Shown here: piece by piece, positions 15,328 to 25,238 of the stretch
Layout of the letters: each line of letters starts with the position of its first letter
Numbering within the stretch: position 1 is the first letter of the stretch
Source of the DNA: an uncultured Desulfobacteraceae bacterium
GTDB lineage: Bacteria > Desulfobacterota > Desulfobacteria > Desulfobacterales > Desulfatirhabdiaceae
Assembly (NCBI GenBank): GCA_903839535.1
Contig: CAIMCT010000136.1
Span: 1 to 32,125, forward strand
DNA length: 32,125 nt
Direction of reading: 5' to 3'
Translations under genes and position numbers: made by a program
The notes under the pieces: generated by a model
What the model saw: only the letters and a program-made list of their open reading frames with translations
Database searches by the model: none
What the model was told of the DNA's origin: nothing

Positions 15328-15534
15328 TTCTTGTGGATATCCCCACTTCGAATTTTTACGATTTCATCGTACTTGATAATTCCTGTAAAAAGAGTATGCT
15401 GTATGCAGATGGAAATAAATGGATCGTTCCATAAAAAGCATGTTTGTGGCATTGGAACGCCCTCATATCGGGAAGGAAACTGGGATTGTTTCCCCGGAAG
15501 CCATTTAAAGGAATATCGTTAATAAGGATAATGA

Positions 15535-17325
15535 ATGACAGACATACTTGATGAACCCATTTTCGAACCCCGGGCAGACAAGCCAAAATTTCTTACCCAT
15601 ACCTATTTTGACGAAATGACTCTGCCCGAGCCTGTCCTGAAAGGATTATCAGAGGCTGGATTTATCCAGTGCACCCCGATTCAGGCTCAAACCCTGCCCC
15701 TTTCCCTTTCCGGCAAGGACGTGGCGGGACAGGCCCAGACCGGAACCGGAAAAACCGCCGCCTTTCTGGTAACCGTTTTCACCCGCTTGCTTACCGAAGA
15801 AGCAAGGGTCCCCGGCGAGCCGGGCGCCCTGATCGTGTCCCCCACCCGCGAACTGGCGCTTCAGACTTATGAGGAAGCCTGCCTTATAGGAAAATATACC
15901 GGTCTTACGATCGCCCAGGTTGTCGGCGGCGTGGATTATCAAAAACAGGCGGATATTCTGCGAGGCGGCGTTGACATAGTTATCTGTACGCCCGGAAGAA
16001 TCATTGATTATTTCAAGCAGGGCATCTTTAAAACCGGCAGCGTTAAAATCATTGTGATTGATGAGGCGGACCGGCTCCTGGACCTTGGTTTTTCCAAAGA
16101 CATGCGGTTTATTCTTCAGAAACTGCCCCGCTATGACAAGCGCCAGTCCCTGCTATTTTCCGCAACCCTGTCCTTCCGGGTGATGGAACTTACTTATGAG
16201 TACATGAACCTTCCGGAATTTATTTCCGTAACCCCGGAGGATGTTGCGGTTGAGGGCATTGAGCAGTCCCTTATTCATGTTGGCTCCGACCAGAAACTAT
16301 CTCTGCTTCTTGGGCTTCTGGAAAGGGAGACATGGGAACGCATCCTGATTTTTGTAAACACCAAGTCCGGAGTCGAATGGCTGGCTACCAAACTAAAGGG
16401 CAATGGATGGCCAGCCGAGGGAATTACCGGCGATCTGCCGCAGCAAAAGCGCTTCAAGCTGATGGAACAGTTCAAGGAAGGAAAGATCAAGATGTTGATT
16501 GCCACAGATGTGGCATCACGGGGTATCCATGTGGAGGATATCAGCCATGTCATCAATTTCGATCTTCCCCAGGATCCGGAAAATTATGTCCACCGCATCG
16601 GTCGAACGGCCAGAGCCGGAAAAACCGGCAAGTCCATTGCCTTTGCCTGTGAAGCTTATGTTTTTCACCTGGAACCACTGGAAGCCCTGTTGAATGCCAA
16701 AATTCCAGTGGTATGGCCTGAAGACGACTGGTTCAAGGAAGACAAGGCGGGGCCAGTCCCCCGGAACCGCTATTCTCAGGATAGAACATGCAAACCCGAA
16801 CGAAAACCGCGCGCTGCCGCACCCAAACGCGGCGAACGCACCGACCGCCCGGATCGCCCAGACCGGGTTGACCGCCCTGCTCGCCCTGATCGCAGAAAAG
16901 AGATACCTGCCTTTAAATTTACCATTCCGCGGGGAGATGATTATTTTCCGGGAACTTTTTTTGGATTTGCCCCGGAACCGCCTGAAGGGTTTGATTTTTC
17001 CGCATCATCCACCGATCCAATTGAAGACGACGATATCATGGATTTTGAGGAAACGTCCCCTTCTGAGATTCCAGAAAACTTGCCTGCACCTATTGATGAA
17101 ATTGATGAAATCGAATCCGATGATCCCCAAAAATTGCCGGAGGAGTTGCCCGCGGAATCATCTGATTCTCCGGATTCGCCGGAGGAGCCGCCCGCAGAAT
17201 TATCTGAACCAGCACCTGTCAAAAAGAAACGCAGACGCCGTCGGTACAACAAGAAAAAGAGTCCGGCCACTGCATCAGAATCGTCTGTTTCTTCGGATTC
17301 CACGAACAGTTCAGAATCCGCATAA
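15535..17325 (+). CDS. rhlB: DEAD-box ATP-dependent RNA helicase, RhlB-like
   Basis: This 596-residue protein has a complete DEAD-box core: Q-motif region with CTPIQ (46-50), Walker A AQTGTGKT (67-74), PTRELALQ (103-110), CTPGR (151-155), DEAD (176-179), SAT (209-211) and HRIGRTARAG (353-362). The sequence around DLGFSKDMRF and LSFRVMELTYEYMN is closest to RhlB, the degradosome helicase. The core ends near residue 400. The remaining ~196 residues are a low-complexity tail: an RPDRPDRVDRP block (about 438-452), an acidic Pro/Ser/Glu-rich region and a terminal KKKRRRRRYNKKK cluster, likely for RNA or partner binding. The ATG at 15535 has AAGGA upstream. It unwinds short RNA duplexes using ATP; hrpA follows 128 bp downstream. 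Confidence 0.9.
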   Translation: MTDILDEPIFEPRADKPKFLTHTYFDEMTLPEPVLKGLSEAGFIQCTPIQAQTLPLSLSGKDVAGQAQTGTGKTAAFLVTVFTRLLTEEARVPGEPGALIVSPTRELALQTYEEACLIGKYTGLTIAQVVGGVDYQKQADILRGGVDIVICTPGRIIDYFKQGIFKTGSVKIIVIDEADRLLDLGFSKDMRFILQKLPRYDKRQSLLFSATLSFRVMELTYEYMNLPEFISVTPEDVAVEGIEQSLIHVGSDQKLSLLLGLLERETWERILIFVNTKSGVEWLATKLKGNGWPAEGITGDLPQQKRFKLMEQFKEGKIKMLIATDVASRGIHVEDISHVINFDLPQDPENYVHRIGRTARAGKTGKSIAFACEAYVFHLEPLEALLNAKIPVVWPEDDWFKEDKAGPVPRNRYSQDRTCKPERKPRAAAPKRGERTDRPDRPDRVDRPARPDRRKEIPAFKFTIPRGDDYFPGTFFGFAPEPPEGFDFSASSTDPIEDDDIMDFEETSPSEIPENLPAPIDEIDEIESDDPQKLPEELPAESSDSPDSPEEPPAELSEPAPVKKKRRRRRYNKKKSPATASESSVSSDSTNSSESA

Positions 17326-17362
17326 TTGACAGATCGAATATTTCCGATCCGTTCGCCCCTTC

Positions 17363-17387
17363 TTCCCCCTTTTTTCATAAGGGGGAA
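17363..17387. repeat. Short C5/G5 hairpin between rhlB and hrpA
   Basis: TTCCCCCTT and AAGGGGGAA flank a 7-nt loop. It resembles the arms of the 13609-13698 element. On the plus strand the hairpin is followed by A rather than T, so it does not look like a terminator for rhlB. Confidence 0.5.
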
Positions 17388-17453
17388 AAAAGAACACGGC
17401 CAAAAGATATTTTGGCCCCTTTGTCCACATCATGATGATTACCTTTCCAAACA

Positions 17454-20400
17454 ATGAATCCACGTTTAATAAACTCTCATCACCAGGCATCAACCGGTTC
17501 GAAGCCGGATCAGGCGCCGACGCGACTCACCAGAGCCAGCCGTCCCAAACGCGTTTACGATCCAGCCCTTCCCATTATTGACAAAAAAGACGAAATTATC
17601 CAGACCATTTCTGAATACCCGGTCGTGATCGTGTCCGGAGAAACCGGCTCCGGAAAAACCACACAGCTTCCTAAATTCTGTCTGGATGCAGGCCGCGGGC
17701 TAAGCGGTGTTATCGGCTGCACCCAGCCGCGAAGAATTGCCGCCATGACCGTGGCAAACCGAATTGCAGAGGAACTTGGCGAGACTCTCGGCCAGTCCGT
17801 CGGGTATAAAATACGATTTACAGACAAGACCAGCCGCCATTCGATCATCAAGGTTATGACCGATGGCATCCTTCTGGCTGAAACCCTGAATGATCCCTTT
17901 CTGAACCGCTACGACACCCTTATTGTGGATGAAGCCCACGAGCGAAGCCTGAACATTGATTTTATCCTGGGAATTGTCAAAACCCTGCTTCGGAAGCGCA
18001 AAGACCTGAAACTGATCATTACCTCCGCTACCATCGACACGGATAAATTTTCCAAGGCATTTGATAATGCACCGGTAATCGAGGTGTCCGGACGCATGTA
18101 TCCGGTGGAAGTTCGCTACTTGCCGCCGAATGCGCCATCAGATGAAGACGGTGAGCCGTCCCCTGTCGAACTGGCAGTGAAGGCAGTGGACCGACTCTGC
18201 CGGCAAGAGCCTTTTGGAGATGTACTCATTTTCATGCCTACCGAACAGGACATTCGGGAAACCTGCGAAATGATTGAGGGCAGAAGGCTGATGCACGTCA
18301 CCGTTCTTCCCCTGTTCGCCAGGCTTTCTGCAAAGGATCAGGCCAGGGTTTTTTCCCCTGCTGTGGGACGAAAAATCATTGTAGCCACCAATATCGCCGA
18401 AACATCCCTGACCATTCCAGGGGTAAAATATGTGATTGATGCAGGCCTTGCCCGGATTTCCCAATACACACCCCGATCCAGAACCACGTCCCTTCAGGTG
18501 CGGCCCATCAGCAGAAGCAGCGCAGATCAGCGCAAGGGCCGCTGCGGACGCCTGGAAAATGGTATCTGCATCCGTCTCTATTGCGAAGAAGACTATTTGT
18601 CCCGCCCCCAGTTTACGCGACCGGAAATACTCAGATCCAACCTGGCCGAAGTCGTCTTGAGAATGATGGCCCTGAAGCTGGGAGCCATCGCTGATTTTCC
18701 TTTTGTTGACCAGCCCGATTCACGCAGCATTTCGGACGGCTTTGACCTGCTGACAGAGCTTGGGGCCATTCGTAAAACAGACGATTTACCGTTGACGGTC
18801 AACGGATTTACACTAACCGAACAGGGCCGGCTCATGTCCAGAATACCTGTGGATCCCCGGCTGTCAAGAATTCTGATTCAGTCCCGAACCGAGGGGTGCG
18901 TTCCGGAGATTGCCATCATCACTGCGGCACTCTGTATTCAGGACCCCAGGGAAAGACCCGTGGAAAAGGCTCAGCAGGCGGATGCCATGCACCGAATTTT
19001 CAGCGATCCATCATCGGACTTTATCGGTCTGTTAAATATATGGAACCAGTACCACCAACTTCAGGAAACGGATAAATCCTCCGCCAGGTTGAAACGGTTC
19101 TGCAGCCAGCATTTTTTATCGTTTAAACGGATGCGGGAATGGCGGGATATTCATTCACAACTTTCAGCGATCGTTGAAGAATTCGGGATGATAACGTCCA
19201 AAACAAACCCTTCCCCCCTTTGTAATATGGAGGCTGTGGGGGATTTAGGCGACCCGGAAAAGGACTCTCCATTGATCCCCCTTTTGCCTAAGGGAAAGCA
19301 TAAAAACGTCACAGATTTCCCGGACCGCTACAGCGCCATCCACCGCTCAATCCTCAGTGGATTTCTTTCCAACATAGCCATGAAAAAGGAAAAAAACATA
19401 TTTAAAGCAGCACGGGACCGGGAAGTCATGGTTTTTCCGGGGTCCAGCCAATTCAACAAGGCCGGAAACTGGATCGTGGCGGCCGAAATGGTGGAAACCT
19501 CGCGCCTGTTTGCCAGGATCGTTGCCGGCATTGATTCCAAATGGCTGGAAGAACTGGGAAAGTCCCTTTGCCGTTACACTTGGAGCCAGGCGCACTGGGA
19601 ACGAAGCCGGGGCGAGGTTGTAGCGCTTGAGCAGGTCAGCCTCTTTGGACTCATCATCGTCAGCCAGCGTTCGGTTTGCTATGGCCGGATTGATCCGGTG
19701 GAAGCCTCGAACATCTTTGTGCGCAGCGCGCTGGTGGAAGGTGATGTAAAAAAACCGTTTGCCTTCATGATCCGCAATCAGAATTTGATTGAAGAAATTC
19801 AGGATATGGAGAACCGGTTCCGGCGAAAAGACCTGCTCGTCGGCGAAGCAGACCTATATGATTTTTACCACCAGCGTATTCCCGCAACAATCAGTGATAT
19901 CAGAACATTTCAGAAATTCTTGAAGGATAAGGGGGATGAAGGTTTTCTGCTCATGAACCGGGAAGACCTGCTGCAATATGCTCCCGATTCCGGGGAACTG
20001 GCGCTTTATCCGGACAGGGTCACGCTGGGAAATAACCATTTTTCGTGTTTGTACAGTTTTGAACCCGGAAGCAAGGAAGACGGACTCACCGTTCACATTC
20101 CTTCGGCTGCAGCTCCGACCATACCCAAGGAATCACTCGACTGGATGGTGCCTGGTATCCTGAAGGAAAAAGTCGGCGCCATGATCAAGGCGCTTCCGAA
20201 AATGTACCGAAAAAAACTTGTACCTATCTCCAGAACAGTGGAAATCCTCGTCACAGAAATGCCCAGGGAATCTGAAATTCTGGCAAACGCCCTCAGCCGG
20301 TTCATCTACCAGCGTTTTGGCATTGATATTCCGGCCTCAGCCTGGTCTGAAGAAACTCTTCCGGATTATCTCAAAATGCGCATTGCCATTACCAGTCCCG

Positions 20401-21389
20401 AAGGCAAGGTGATCTGCAGCGGCAGAGACCTGTCGGTACTCGATAACCTGGCGCCGGAGCGCATCAGCAACGCAGCCCTTGATCTTGCCAGAAAAACCTG
20501 GGAACGCCCGTCCATCACGGGATGGGATTTGGCGGAACTTCCTGATGTCATCAATATCCAGGGAGATGCCGGGGTCACCTGGACGTTATTTCCAGCCCTG
20601 GTCAAGAATTCGGACTGCGTTAGTCTTAGGCTCTTTGAAGAACCTGGCGAGGCGATTTTGGCCCACCGTCTGGGAGTTGCCGGACTGGTTGAGATCGTTT
20701 ACGCCAGAGAAATGAAATTCATGCAGAAATATCTGTCGATTCCCAGACACCGAACACTTCTGGCCGAACAGTGGGGCGGAGCAAAAAAGATTCAGAAAAG
20801 ACTTTATCATGCGCTCTTAATACGACTGTTTTCCAGAAACATTCGATCAGAAAGCGAATTTATCGCCTATACGGAAAAGACGTTTCCAGACATGCCGTCC
20901 CTTGCCAAAAATTTGTTGGATGCCAGCATGGAAATTCTTGAAGCCATTACCGAAGCCGGCGGCAGCATCGAAGGTCTGATTCGAAATAACCCAACCAATG
21001 CCATTGCCAGGCAGTTCTGGACAGATATGAAAGAACAGCTTCGCATCCTGATACCCGAAGACTTTATGATTCAGTATGAACCCGAACGATTCCCCCACCT
21101 GATTCGGTACATTCGCGCCATTGCGATCCGTGCTCAGAGGGCCTGGCTGGATTTTGACAAGGATCAGACAAAAAGCCGGGAAATTCAGATACTGTCAGAC
21201 AGACACCAGGTTCTTCAGGACGGGCTGTCCCCTCATGCGACGAATAAAAAGAAGCAGGCAATTCAGGATATCTTCTGGATAATCGAGGAATATAAAGTCT
21301 CACTTTACGCACAGGAATTGAAAACAGCGTTTCCGGTTTCCCGGAAACGCATTGAAAAAGCCTTTGAGGAAATCGACAGGATGATATGA
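17454..21389 (+). CDS. hrpA: ATP-dependent RNA helicase HrpA (DEAH-box)
   Basis: This 1311-residue protein is close to the length of E. coli HrpA (about 1300). Walker A GETGSGKTT (62-70), TQPRRIAA, DEAH (159-162), SAT (191-193), the QRKGRCGR motif VI, the HA2/ratchet region and the OB-fold are followed by the long HrpA-specific C-terminal domain. HrpA resolves stalled or collided ribosomes and acts on mRNA. The ATG at 17454 lacks a strong Shine-Dalgarno; the first basic 35 residues are low in conservation and the true start is not certain. Residues ~586-614 come from a palindromic repeat (19211-19296) inserted in frame, and LPLTVNGF near residue 448 is encoded by a second palindrome. Both sit at surface-loop-like positions. 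Confidence 0.93.
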   Translation: MNPRLINSHHQASTGSKPDQAPTRLTRASRPKRVYDPALPIIDKKDEIIQTISEYPVVIVSGETGSGKTTQLPKFCLDAGRGLSGVIGCTQPRRIAAMTVANRIAEELGETLGQSVGYKIRFTDKTSRHSIIKVMTDGILLAETLNDPFLNRYDTLIVDEAHERSLNIDFILGIVKTLLRKRKDLKLIITSATIDTDKFSKAFDNAPVIEVSGRMYPVEVRYLPPNAPSDEDGEPSPVELAVKAVDRLCRQEPFGDVLIFMPTEQDIRETCEMIEGRRLMHVTVLPLFARLSAKDQARVFSPAVGRKIIVATNIAETSLTIPGVKYVIDAGLARISQYTPRSRTTSLQVRPISRSSADQRKGRCGRLENGICIRLYCEEDYLSRPQFTRPEILRSNLAEVVLRMMALKLGAIADFPFVDQPDSRSISDGFDLLTELGAIRKTDDLPLTVNGFTLTEQGRLMSRIPVDPRLSRILIQSRTEGCVPEIAIITAALCIQDPRERPVEKAQQADAMHRIFSDPSSDFIGLLNIWNQYHQLQETDKSSARLKRFCSQHFLSFKRMREWRDIHSQLSAIVEEFGMITSKTNPSPLCNMEAVGDLGDPEKDSPLIPLLPKGKHKNVTDFPDRYSAIHRSILSGFLSNIAMKKEKNIFKAARDREVMVFPGSSQFNKAGNWIVAAEMVETSRLFARIVAGIDSKWLEELGKSLCRYTWSQAHWERSRGEVVALEQVSLFGLIIVSQRSVCYGRIDPVEASNIFVRSALVEGDVKKPFAFMIRNQNLIEEIQDMENRFRRKDLLVGEADLYDFYHQRIPATISDIRTFQKFLKDKGDEGFLLMNREDLLQYAPDSGELALYPDRVTLGNNHFSCLYSFEPGSKEDGLTVHIPSAAAPTIPKESLDWMVPGILKEKVGAMIKALPKMYRKKLVPISRTVEILVTEMPRESEILANALSRFIYQRFGIDIPASAWSEETLPDYLKMRIAITSPEGKVICSGRDLSVLDNLAPERISNAALDLARKTWERPSITGWDLAELPDVINIQGDAGVTWTLFPALVKNSDCVSLRLFEEPGEAILAHRLGVAGLVEIVYAREMKFMQKYLSIPRHRTLLAEQWGGAKKIQKRLYHALLIRLFSRNIRSESEFIAYTEKTFPDMPSLAKNLLDASMEILEAITEAGGSIEGLIRNNPTNAIARQFWTDMKEQLRILIPEDFMIQYEPERFPHLIRYIRAIAIRAQRAWLDFDKDQTKSREIQILSDRHQVLQDGLSPHATNKKKQAIQDIFWIIEEYKVSLYAQELKTAFPVSRKRIEKAFEEIDRMI
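19211..19296 (+). repeat. Palindromic element translated in frame within hrpA
   Basis: The left arm TTCCCCCCTTTGTAATATGG ending GTGGGGGATTT corresponds position by position to the left arm of the intergenic element at 13609-13645. The right arm, GATCCCCCTTTTG to AAGGGAA, corresponds to its reverse complement. It encodes about 29 residues between the WRDIHSQL and YSAIHRS segments, which are normally close together in HrpA. Confidence 0.75.
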
Positions 21390-21453
21390 ATAAAGCCATG
21401 ACATTCTGTTTGCAATGGGATACTTTGAACTGGCACAATTTTGCGTTTTTGTA

Positions 21454-21488
21454 CCCCCACCCCAACCCTCCCCCGCTGGGAGAGGGAG
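21454..21488. repeat. Half-copy of the CCCCCACCCC/CCCTCCCCCGCTG repeat
   Basis: The CCCCCACCCCAACCCTCCCC-type string matches the left core of the element at 11910-12039, but the right arm is missing. The rest of the gap from 21390 to 21677 is AT-rich; it must hold the promoter for the hemerythrin gene, but I cannot pick boxes with confidence. Confidence 0.6.
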
Positions 21489-21677
21489 TTTATGGAAAGC
21501 TCGGATTATGTTCGTTCACAGTATAGTCCAATTATAAGTTGCAGAAATTTAGCATTCGTTATATGCAGAAAATTTTGATTATATCTGACTATAGTGGACT
21601 TTGTTTCTGCGTTTCCAATACAATTGTTTGTTTTCATTTCCAGTTGCTCTGGTGTATTCAAAACATAAGGAGGAGAA

Positions 21678-22085
21678 ATGGCGTTTTTTGAATGGAAAAA
21701 TGACTACAGTGTGGGAATCACCAAAATTGATGATCAGCACAAAATATTGGTGGGTTTTCTAAACGACTTGTATGAGGCGATGCAGGCAGGCAAGGGCAAG
21801 GAGACACTTGACACTGTTCTGAAAAACCTGGTGGAATATACCAAAACCCATTTTATAACCGAAGAAAGCATCTTGAAACTGTACAAGTTTCCCGATTATC
21901 AAGAGCACAAACAAAAGCATGATAAAATGACAGAGCATGTACTGAAGCTGAAACAGCAGTTTGATTCCGGGCAGATAGCCAATCCTATTCAGATCACCAA
22001 TTTTTTAAAAGACTGGCTGTCAAAGCACATCATGGGTACGGATAAAGCATATACGACTTTTTTGAATGCAAAAGGGGTTCGATAA
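21678..22085 (+). CDS. Bacteriohemerythrin
   Basis: This 135-residue single-domain protein binds O2 at a non-heme di-iron site. The full ligand set is visible: H21 (DDQH), H58 and E62 (THFITEE), H77 and H81 (HKQKH), H117 and D122 (HIMGTD). The N-terminal FEWKNDYSVGI stretch is typical. It is cytoplasmic, of normal length, with AAGGAGGAG just before the ATG. In anaerobes it is usually thought to deliver, store or sense oxygen. The hybrid kinase gene starts 97 bp downstream on the same strand, so a sensing partnership is plausible but not shown. Confidence 0.93.
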   Translation: MAFFEWKNDYSVGITKIDDQHKILVGFLNDLYEAMQAGKGKETLDTVLKNLVEYTKTHFITEESILKLYKFPDYQEHKQKHDKMTEHVLKLKQQFDSGQIANPIQITNFLKDWLSKHIMGTDKAYTTFLNAKGVR

Positions 22086-22139
22086 TATCAACGACTGACA
22101 CAAAGTTGATGAACTCATAAAATGTCAAGGCAGAATTTT

Positions 22140-22169
22140 GTTCACCGTTCACTCTCAACGGGCAACGGT
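22140..22169. repeat. GTTCACCGTTCAC/CAACGG repeat copy
   Basis: TTCACCGTTCACTCTCAACG followed by GGCAACGG is a relative of the repeat at 9948-9989. It ends about 14 bp before the kinase ATG, within its leader. Confidence 0.45.
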
Positions 22170-22182
22170 TTTTGAGGATATA

Positions 22183-25110
22183 ATGATAAAACAGAAGACG
22201 ATATTGGTGGTGGATGACAGCTCAGTAATTCGAAAGATAATCCGGAGGGAGCTAAAGGATAGCGATTATCTGATAGCCGATGCAGTTGATGGTGAGTCCG
22301 CACTGAGATTGGTAACGCAATCCAGGGTGGATTTGGTAACCCTTGATATCGAAATGCCCGGGATGGATGGTTTTGAAACTTGCCGGAGACTCCATAGCGA
22401 ACAAAACGCCCTTTTTTTTCTCCACATCAAGAACCGCAAAGTACCCGTCATATTCGTAACTGGAAAAGACAACCTGGAAGACCGCAAGAAAGGTTTTAAG
22501 TTAGGGGCTGCTGATTTTATAACCAAGCCGTTTGCGCGAGGTGATTTGCTCTTGGCTGTCAACAAGATTCTTAAACATGACAGCCGGTTGGAAGGACTAT
22601 CCGCGTTAATCGTGGATATTAGCGCTACTGCGCGCAGCATCATTTCGGGAGTCTTGGAGCGAGAGGGGCTGAAGGTCATCGAAGCGGAAGATGGAGTTCA
22701 AGCCTTTGAGATCATTTCCAGCCGCATGGCGGAAATCGACATGGTGATTACCGATTTTAACATGCCGCGGATGCAAGGCATCGACCTTTGCAGAAAAATC
22801 AGGAAAGAATTGAAGATGATGGATATGCCGATCATCCTTCTGACAGACATGAGCGATCGATCCAGAGTGCTTGAAGTTTTCCAGGCAGGTGGAACGGATT
22901 ATCTTGTCAAGCCATTCGTGAAGGAAGAACTGCTTGCCCGCCTGATTGTTCATCTGGAAAGGACTCAGCTTACGCATCGCCTTAGAGAAACGATCAAAGA
23001 TGTCAGTGACGCCAAAATAATAGCTGAGTGCGCCAATCAGGCCAAAAGCGAATTCCTGGCGAATATGAGCCACGAAATCCGTACACCCATGAATGGGGTG
23101 ATCGGCATGACAGGGCTGTTGCTTGATACCGAACTCAGCGACGAGCAGCGGCGCTATGCCGAGACCGTTCGCAACTCCGGTGAATCCCTGCTGGCGCTTC
23201 TGAACGACATCCTCGATTTTTCGAAGATTGAAGCCGGCAAACTGGAGCTGGAGATACTGAACTTCGATCTTTCGATTCTGTTAGACGACTTCGCCGACAC
23301 GCTGGCAGTGCGGGCTCACGAGAAGGGGTTGGAGCTGCTATGCTCCACCGATCTGAATATACCCACGCTTTTGAGCGGCGACCCTGGCCGTCTGCGCCAG
23401 GCCCTGACTAATCTGGCGGGCAACGCCGTCAAGTTCACTTCTGAAGGCGAGGTGTCTGTCCGCGTCACGCTTGCAGAAGAAAGCGAAAACGATGTTATGC
23501 TTCTCTTCTCGATACGCGACACTGGCGTAGGCATCCCGGCAGACAAGATCGGCTTGCTCTTCAACAAGTTCAGCCAGGTAAACGCATCGACCACGCGGCA
23601 TTTCGGTGGCACCGGTCTGGGCCTTGCTATCTCCAAACAATTGGCCGAGCTGATGGGCGGTGAGGCTGGTGTGAACAGCGAAGAAGGCAAGGGCTCGGAG
23701 TTTTGGTTCACCGCGCGCCTTGGCAAGCAGGCCATGGGAACGCAGGAGGAAAGTCTCACGCCCGCTGATCTGCGTGGCATACATGTGCTGATCGTGGATG
23801 ATAATGCCACCAACCGCGAAATTCTGACTGCCCGTATGACTTCCTGGGGCATGCGCTCGTCCGAGGTGGAAGACGGCCCCAAAGCGATCCTGTCGCTCTA
23901 CCAAGCTCTGGACGAGAACGACCCCTTCCGGGTTGCTGTTATCGACATGCAGATGCCAGGTATGGACGGCGATGCATTAGGCCGTACTATCCGGGCGGAC
24001 GAACGTCTGGCGGACACCAGAATGGTAATGCTGACTTCCATGGGGGCGCGTGGTGATGCCCGGCACTTCAAGGAGATCGGTTTCGCGGCCTACATGAACA
24101 AGCCGATACGGCACCATGAACTGAAAGCGGTTCTTGCCCTGGCACTGACGGATCGGAACAAGGTGGTACCAGAGCCGCAGCCCATCACCACACGTCACAC
24201 AGCCCTTGAAACGCTGAATATGTTTGTCGGTCGCAAGGTGCGCATTCTGCTGGCCGAGGACAACATTACCAACCAGCAGGTGGCATTGGGCATACTGCAG
24301 AAACTGGGCCTGCGCGCGGATGCCGTGGCTAACGGAGCGGAAGCACTCAGGGCGCTGGAAATCCTGCCCTACGACCTGGTACTGATGGATGTGCAGATGC
24401 CCGAGATGGACGGGATTGAGGCCACGAAGAGAATCAGGAATTACAAATTAATAACGAGGAACGAAAATGCTTCTATGAAAGGCGGAGTTCACCCGCCACT
24501 CGTCACTCATAATTCATTGCTATCTTCCAGCATTCCGATTATCGCCATGACCGCCCACGCCATGAAGGGCGACCGGGAGCGCTTTCTGGAGGCTGGCATG
24601 AATGACTACATCACCAAGCCGGTTTCTCCCCAGGCGTTGGCGGGAGTGCTGGATTTATGGCTTCCAAAAAGTAATGATGAAAAGAAAATGGTGGATGAAG
24701 AGAAGATGGTGGTGCTGGTGAATGATGAAAGGGAAATGATTGAAAAGAGTGAAACAGAAAAAGACGAAGCCCAATCATCACTCATTTTTGACAGGGAAGG
24801 CATGCTATCCAGGCTGATGGATGACGTGGACCTGGCTAGAATGGTGGTCAAAGGTTTTCTGGAGGACATTCCGCGACAAATCGTAGCTTTGAAGGGTTAT
24901 ATTGAAGCCGGAGATATCCCGGGTGCCGAACGCCAGGCTCACACCATCAAGGGCGCGTCCGCCAACGTCGGCGGCGACACCATGCAGGCGGTGGCTCTCA
25001 ATATGGAACTGGCGGGAAAGGCTGGCGACCTGAACGCCGTCAAGGCCAACATGGCCGAGTTGGAAGTGCAGTTCGACCTGTTGAATCAAGTGATGATAAA
25101 AGAAATGTGA
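22183..25110 (+). CDS. Hybrid sensor histidine kinase, REC-REC-HisKA-HATPase-REC-REC-Hpt
   Basis: This 975-residue soluble phosphorelay kinase starts at the ATG at 22183 (GAGGATATA upstream; an ATG at 22138 would add 15 residues from a repeat). Domains in order: REC1 (~6-130, D55, TKPF), REC2 (~139-258, D191; the usual acidic pair is only D145-Ile), a short coiled linker, HisKA with [15 protein letters not shown] (H297), HATPase with N-box [10 protein letters not shown]1 DTGVGIP and G2 GTGLGLA, REC3 (~534-655, D588), REC4 (~687-828, D736) and Hpt (~872-970, [13 protein letters not shown]920). There is no transmembrane or sensory domain, so input probably comes from other proteins through the N-terminal receivers. 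REC4 carries a ~31-residue insertion at 753-783 that looks repeat-derived. The REC4-Hpt linker is Lys/Glu-rich. Confidence 0.93.
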   Translation: MIKQKTILVVDDSSVIRKIIRRELKDSDYLIADAVDGESALRLVTQSRVDLVTLDIEMPGMDGFETCRRLHSEQNALFFLHIKNRKVPVIFVTGKDNLEDRKKGFKLGAADFITKPFARGDLLLAVNKILKHDSRLEGLSALIVDISATARSIISGVLEREGLKVIEAEDGVQAFEIISSRMAEIDMVITDFNMPRMQGIDLCRKIRKELKMMDMPIILLTDMSDRSRVLEVFQAGGTDYLVKPFVKEELLARLIVHLERTQLTHRLRETIKDVSDAKIIAECANQAKSEFLANMSHEIRTPMNGVIGMTGLLLDTELSDEQRRYAETVRNSGESLLALLNDILDFSKIEAGKLELEILNFDLSILLDDFADTLAVRAHEKGLELLCSTDLNIPTLLSGDPGRLRQALTNLAGNAVKFTSEGEVSVRVTLAEESENDVMLLFSIRDTGVGIPADKIGLLFNKFSQVNASTTRHFGGTGLGLAISKQLAELMGGEAGVNSEEGKGSEFWFTARLGKQAMGTQEESLTPADLRGIHVLIVDDNATNREILTARMTSWGMRSSEVEDGPKAILSLYQALDENDPFRVAVIDMQMPGMDGDALGRTIRADERLADTRMVMLTSMGARGDARHFKEIGFAAYMNKPIRHHELKAVLALALTDRNKVVPEPQPITTRHTALETLNMFVGRKVRILLAEDNITNQQVALGILQKLGLRADAVANGAEALRALEILPYDLVLMDVQMPEMDGIEATKRIRNYKLITRNENASMKGGVHPPLVTHNSLLSSSIPIIAMTAHAMKGDRERFLEAGMNDYITKPVSPQALAGVLDLWLPKSNDEKKMVDEEKMVVLVNDEREMIEKSETEKDEAQSSLIFDREGMLSRLMDDVDLARMVVKGFLEDIPRQIVALKGYIEAGDIPGAERQAHTIKGASANVGGDTMQAVALNMELAGKAGDLNAVKANMAELEVQFDLLNQVMIKEM
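24439..24531 (+). repeat. Repeat-derived in-frame insertion in REC4 of the hybrid kinase
   Basis: Between KRIR and [13 protein letters not shown], which are almost adjacent in related receivers, lie about 31 extra residues of low-complexity, intergenic-looking sequence. It contains the hairpin GGCGG-AGTTCAC-CCGCC and imperfect outer arms (AATTAATAACGAG versus CTCGTCACTCATAATT). Confidence 0.6.
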
Positions 25111-25238
25111 ACAATCAGGAAAGGAGAACACGCTGAGGACATTTTTTTGTTGAGCCCCAATATACCAAAATATATAAAGTTGGCGCTTCTGCTGGCAAAA
25201 ACCATGAATCAGTAAACAATTAAAAGGAGGGGTATGTT

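Noticed and set aside
17363-17387. Rho-independent terminator of rhlB
   Set aside because: The hairpin is followed by A residues on the plus strand, and its arms match a dispersed repeat family.
21431-21446. TGGCACAATTTTGCG, resembling a sigma-54 promoter upstream of the hemerythrin gene
   Set aside because: The spacing between the GG and GC elements is nine bases rather than ten, and it lies about 230 bp from the start codon with a repeat in between.
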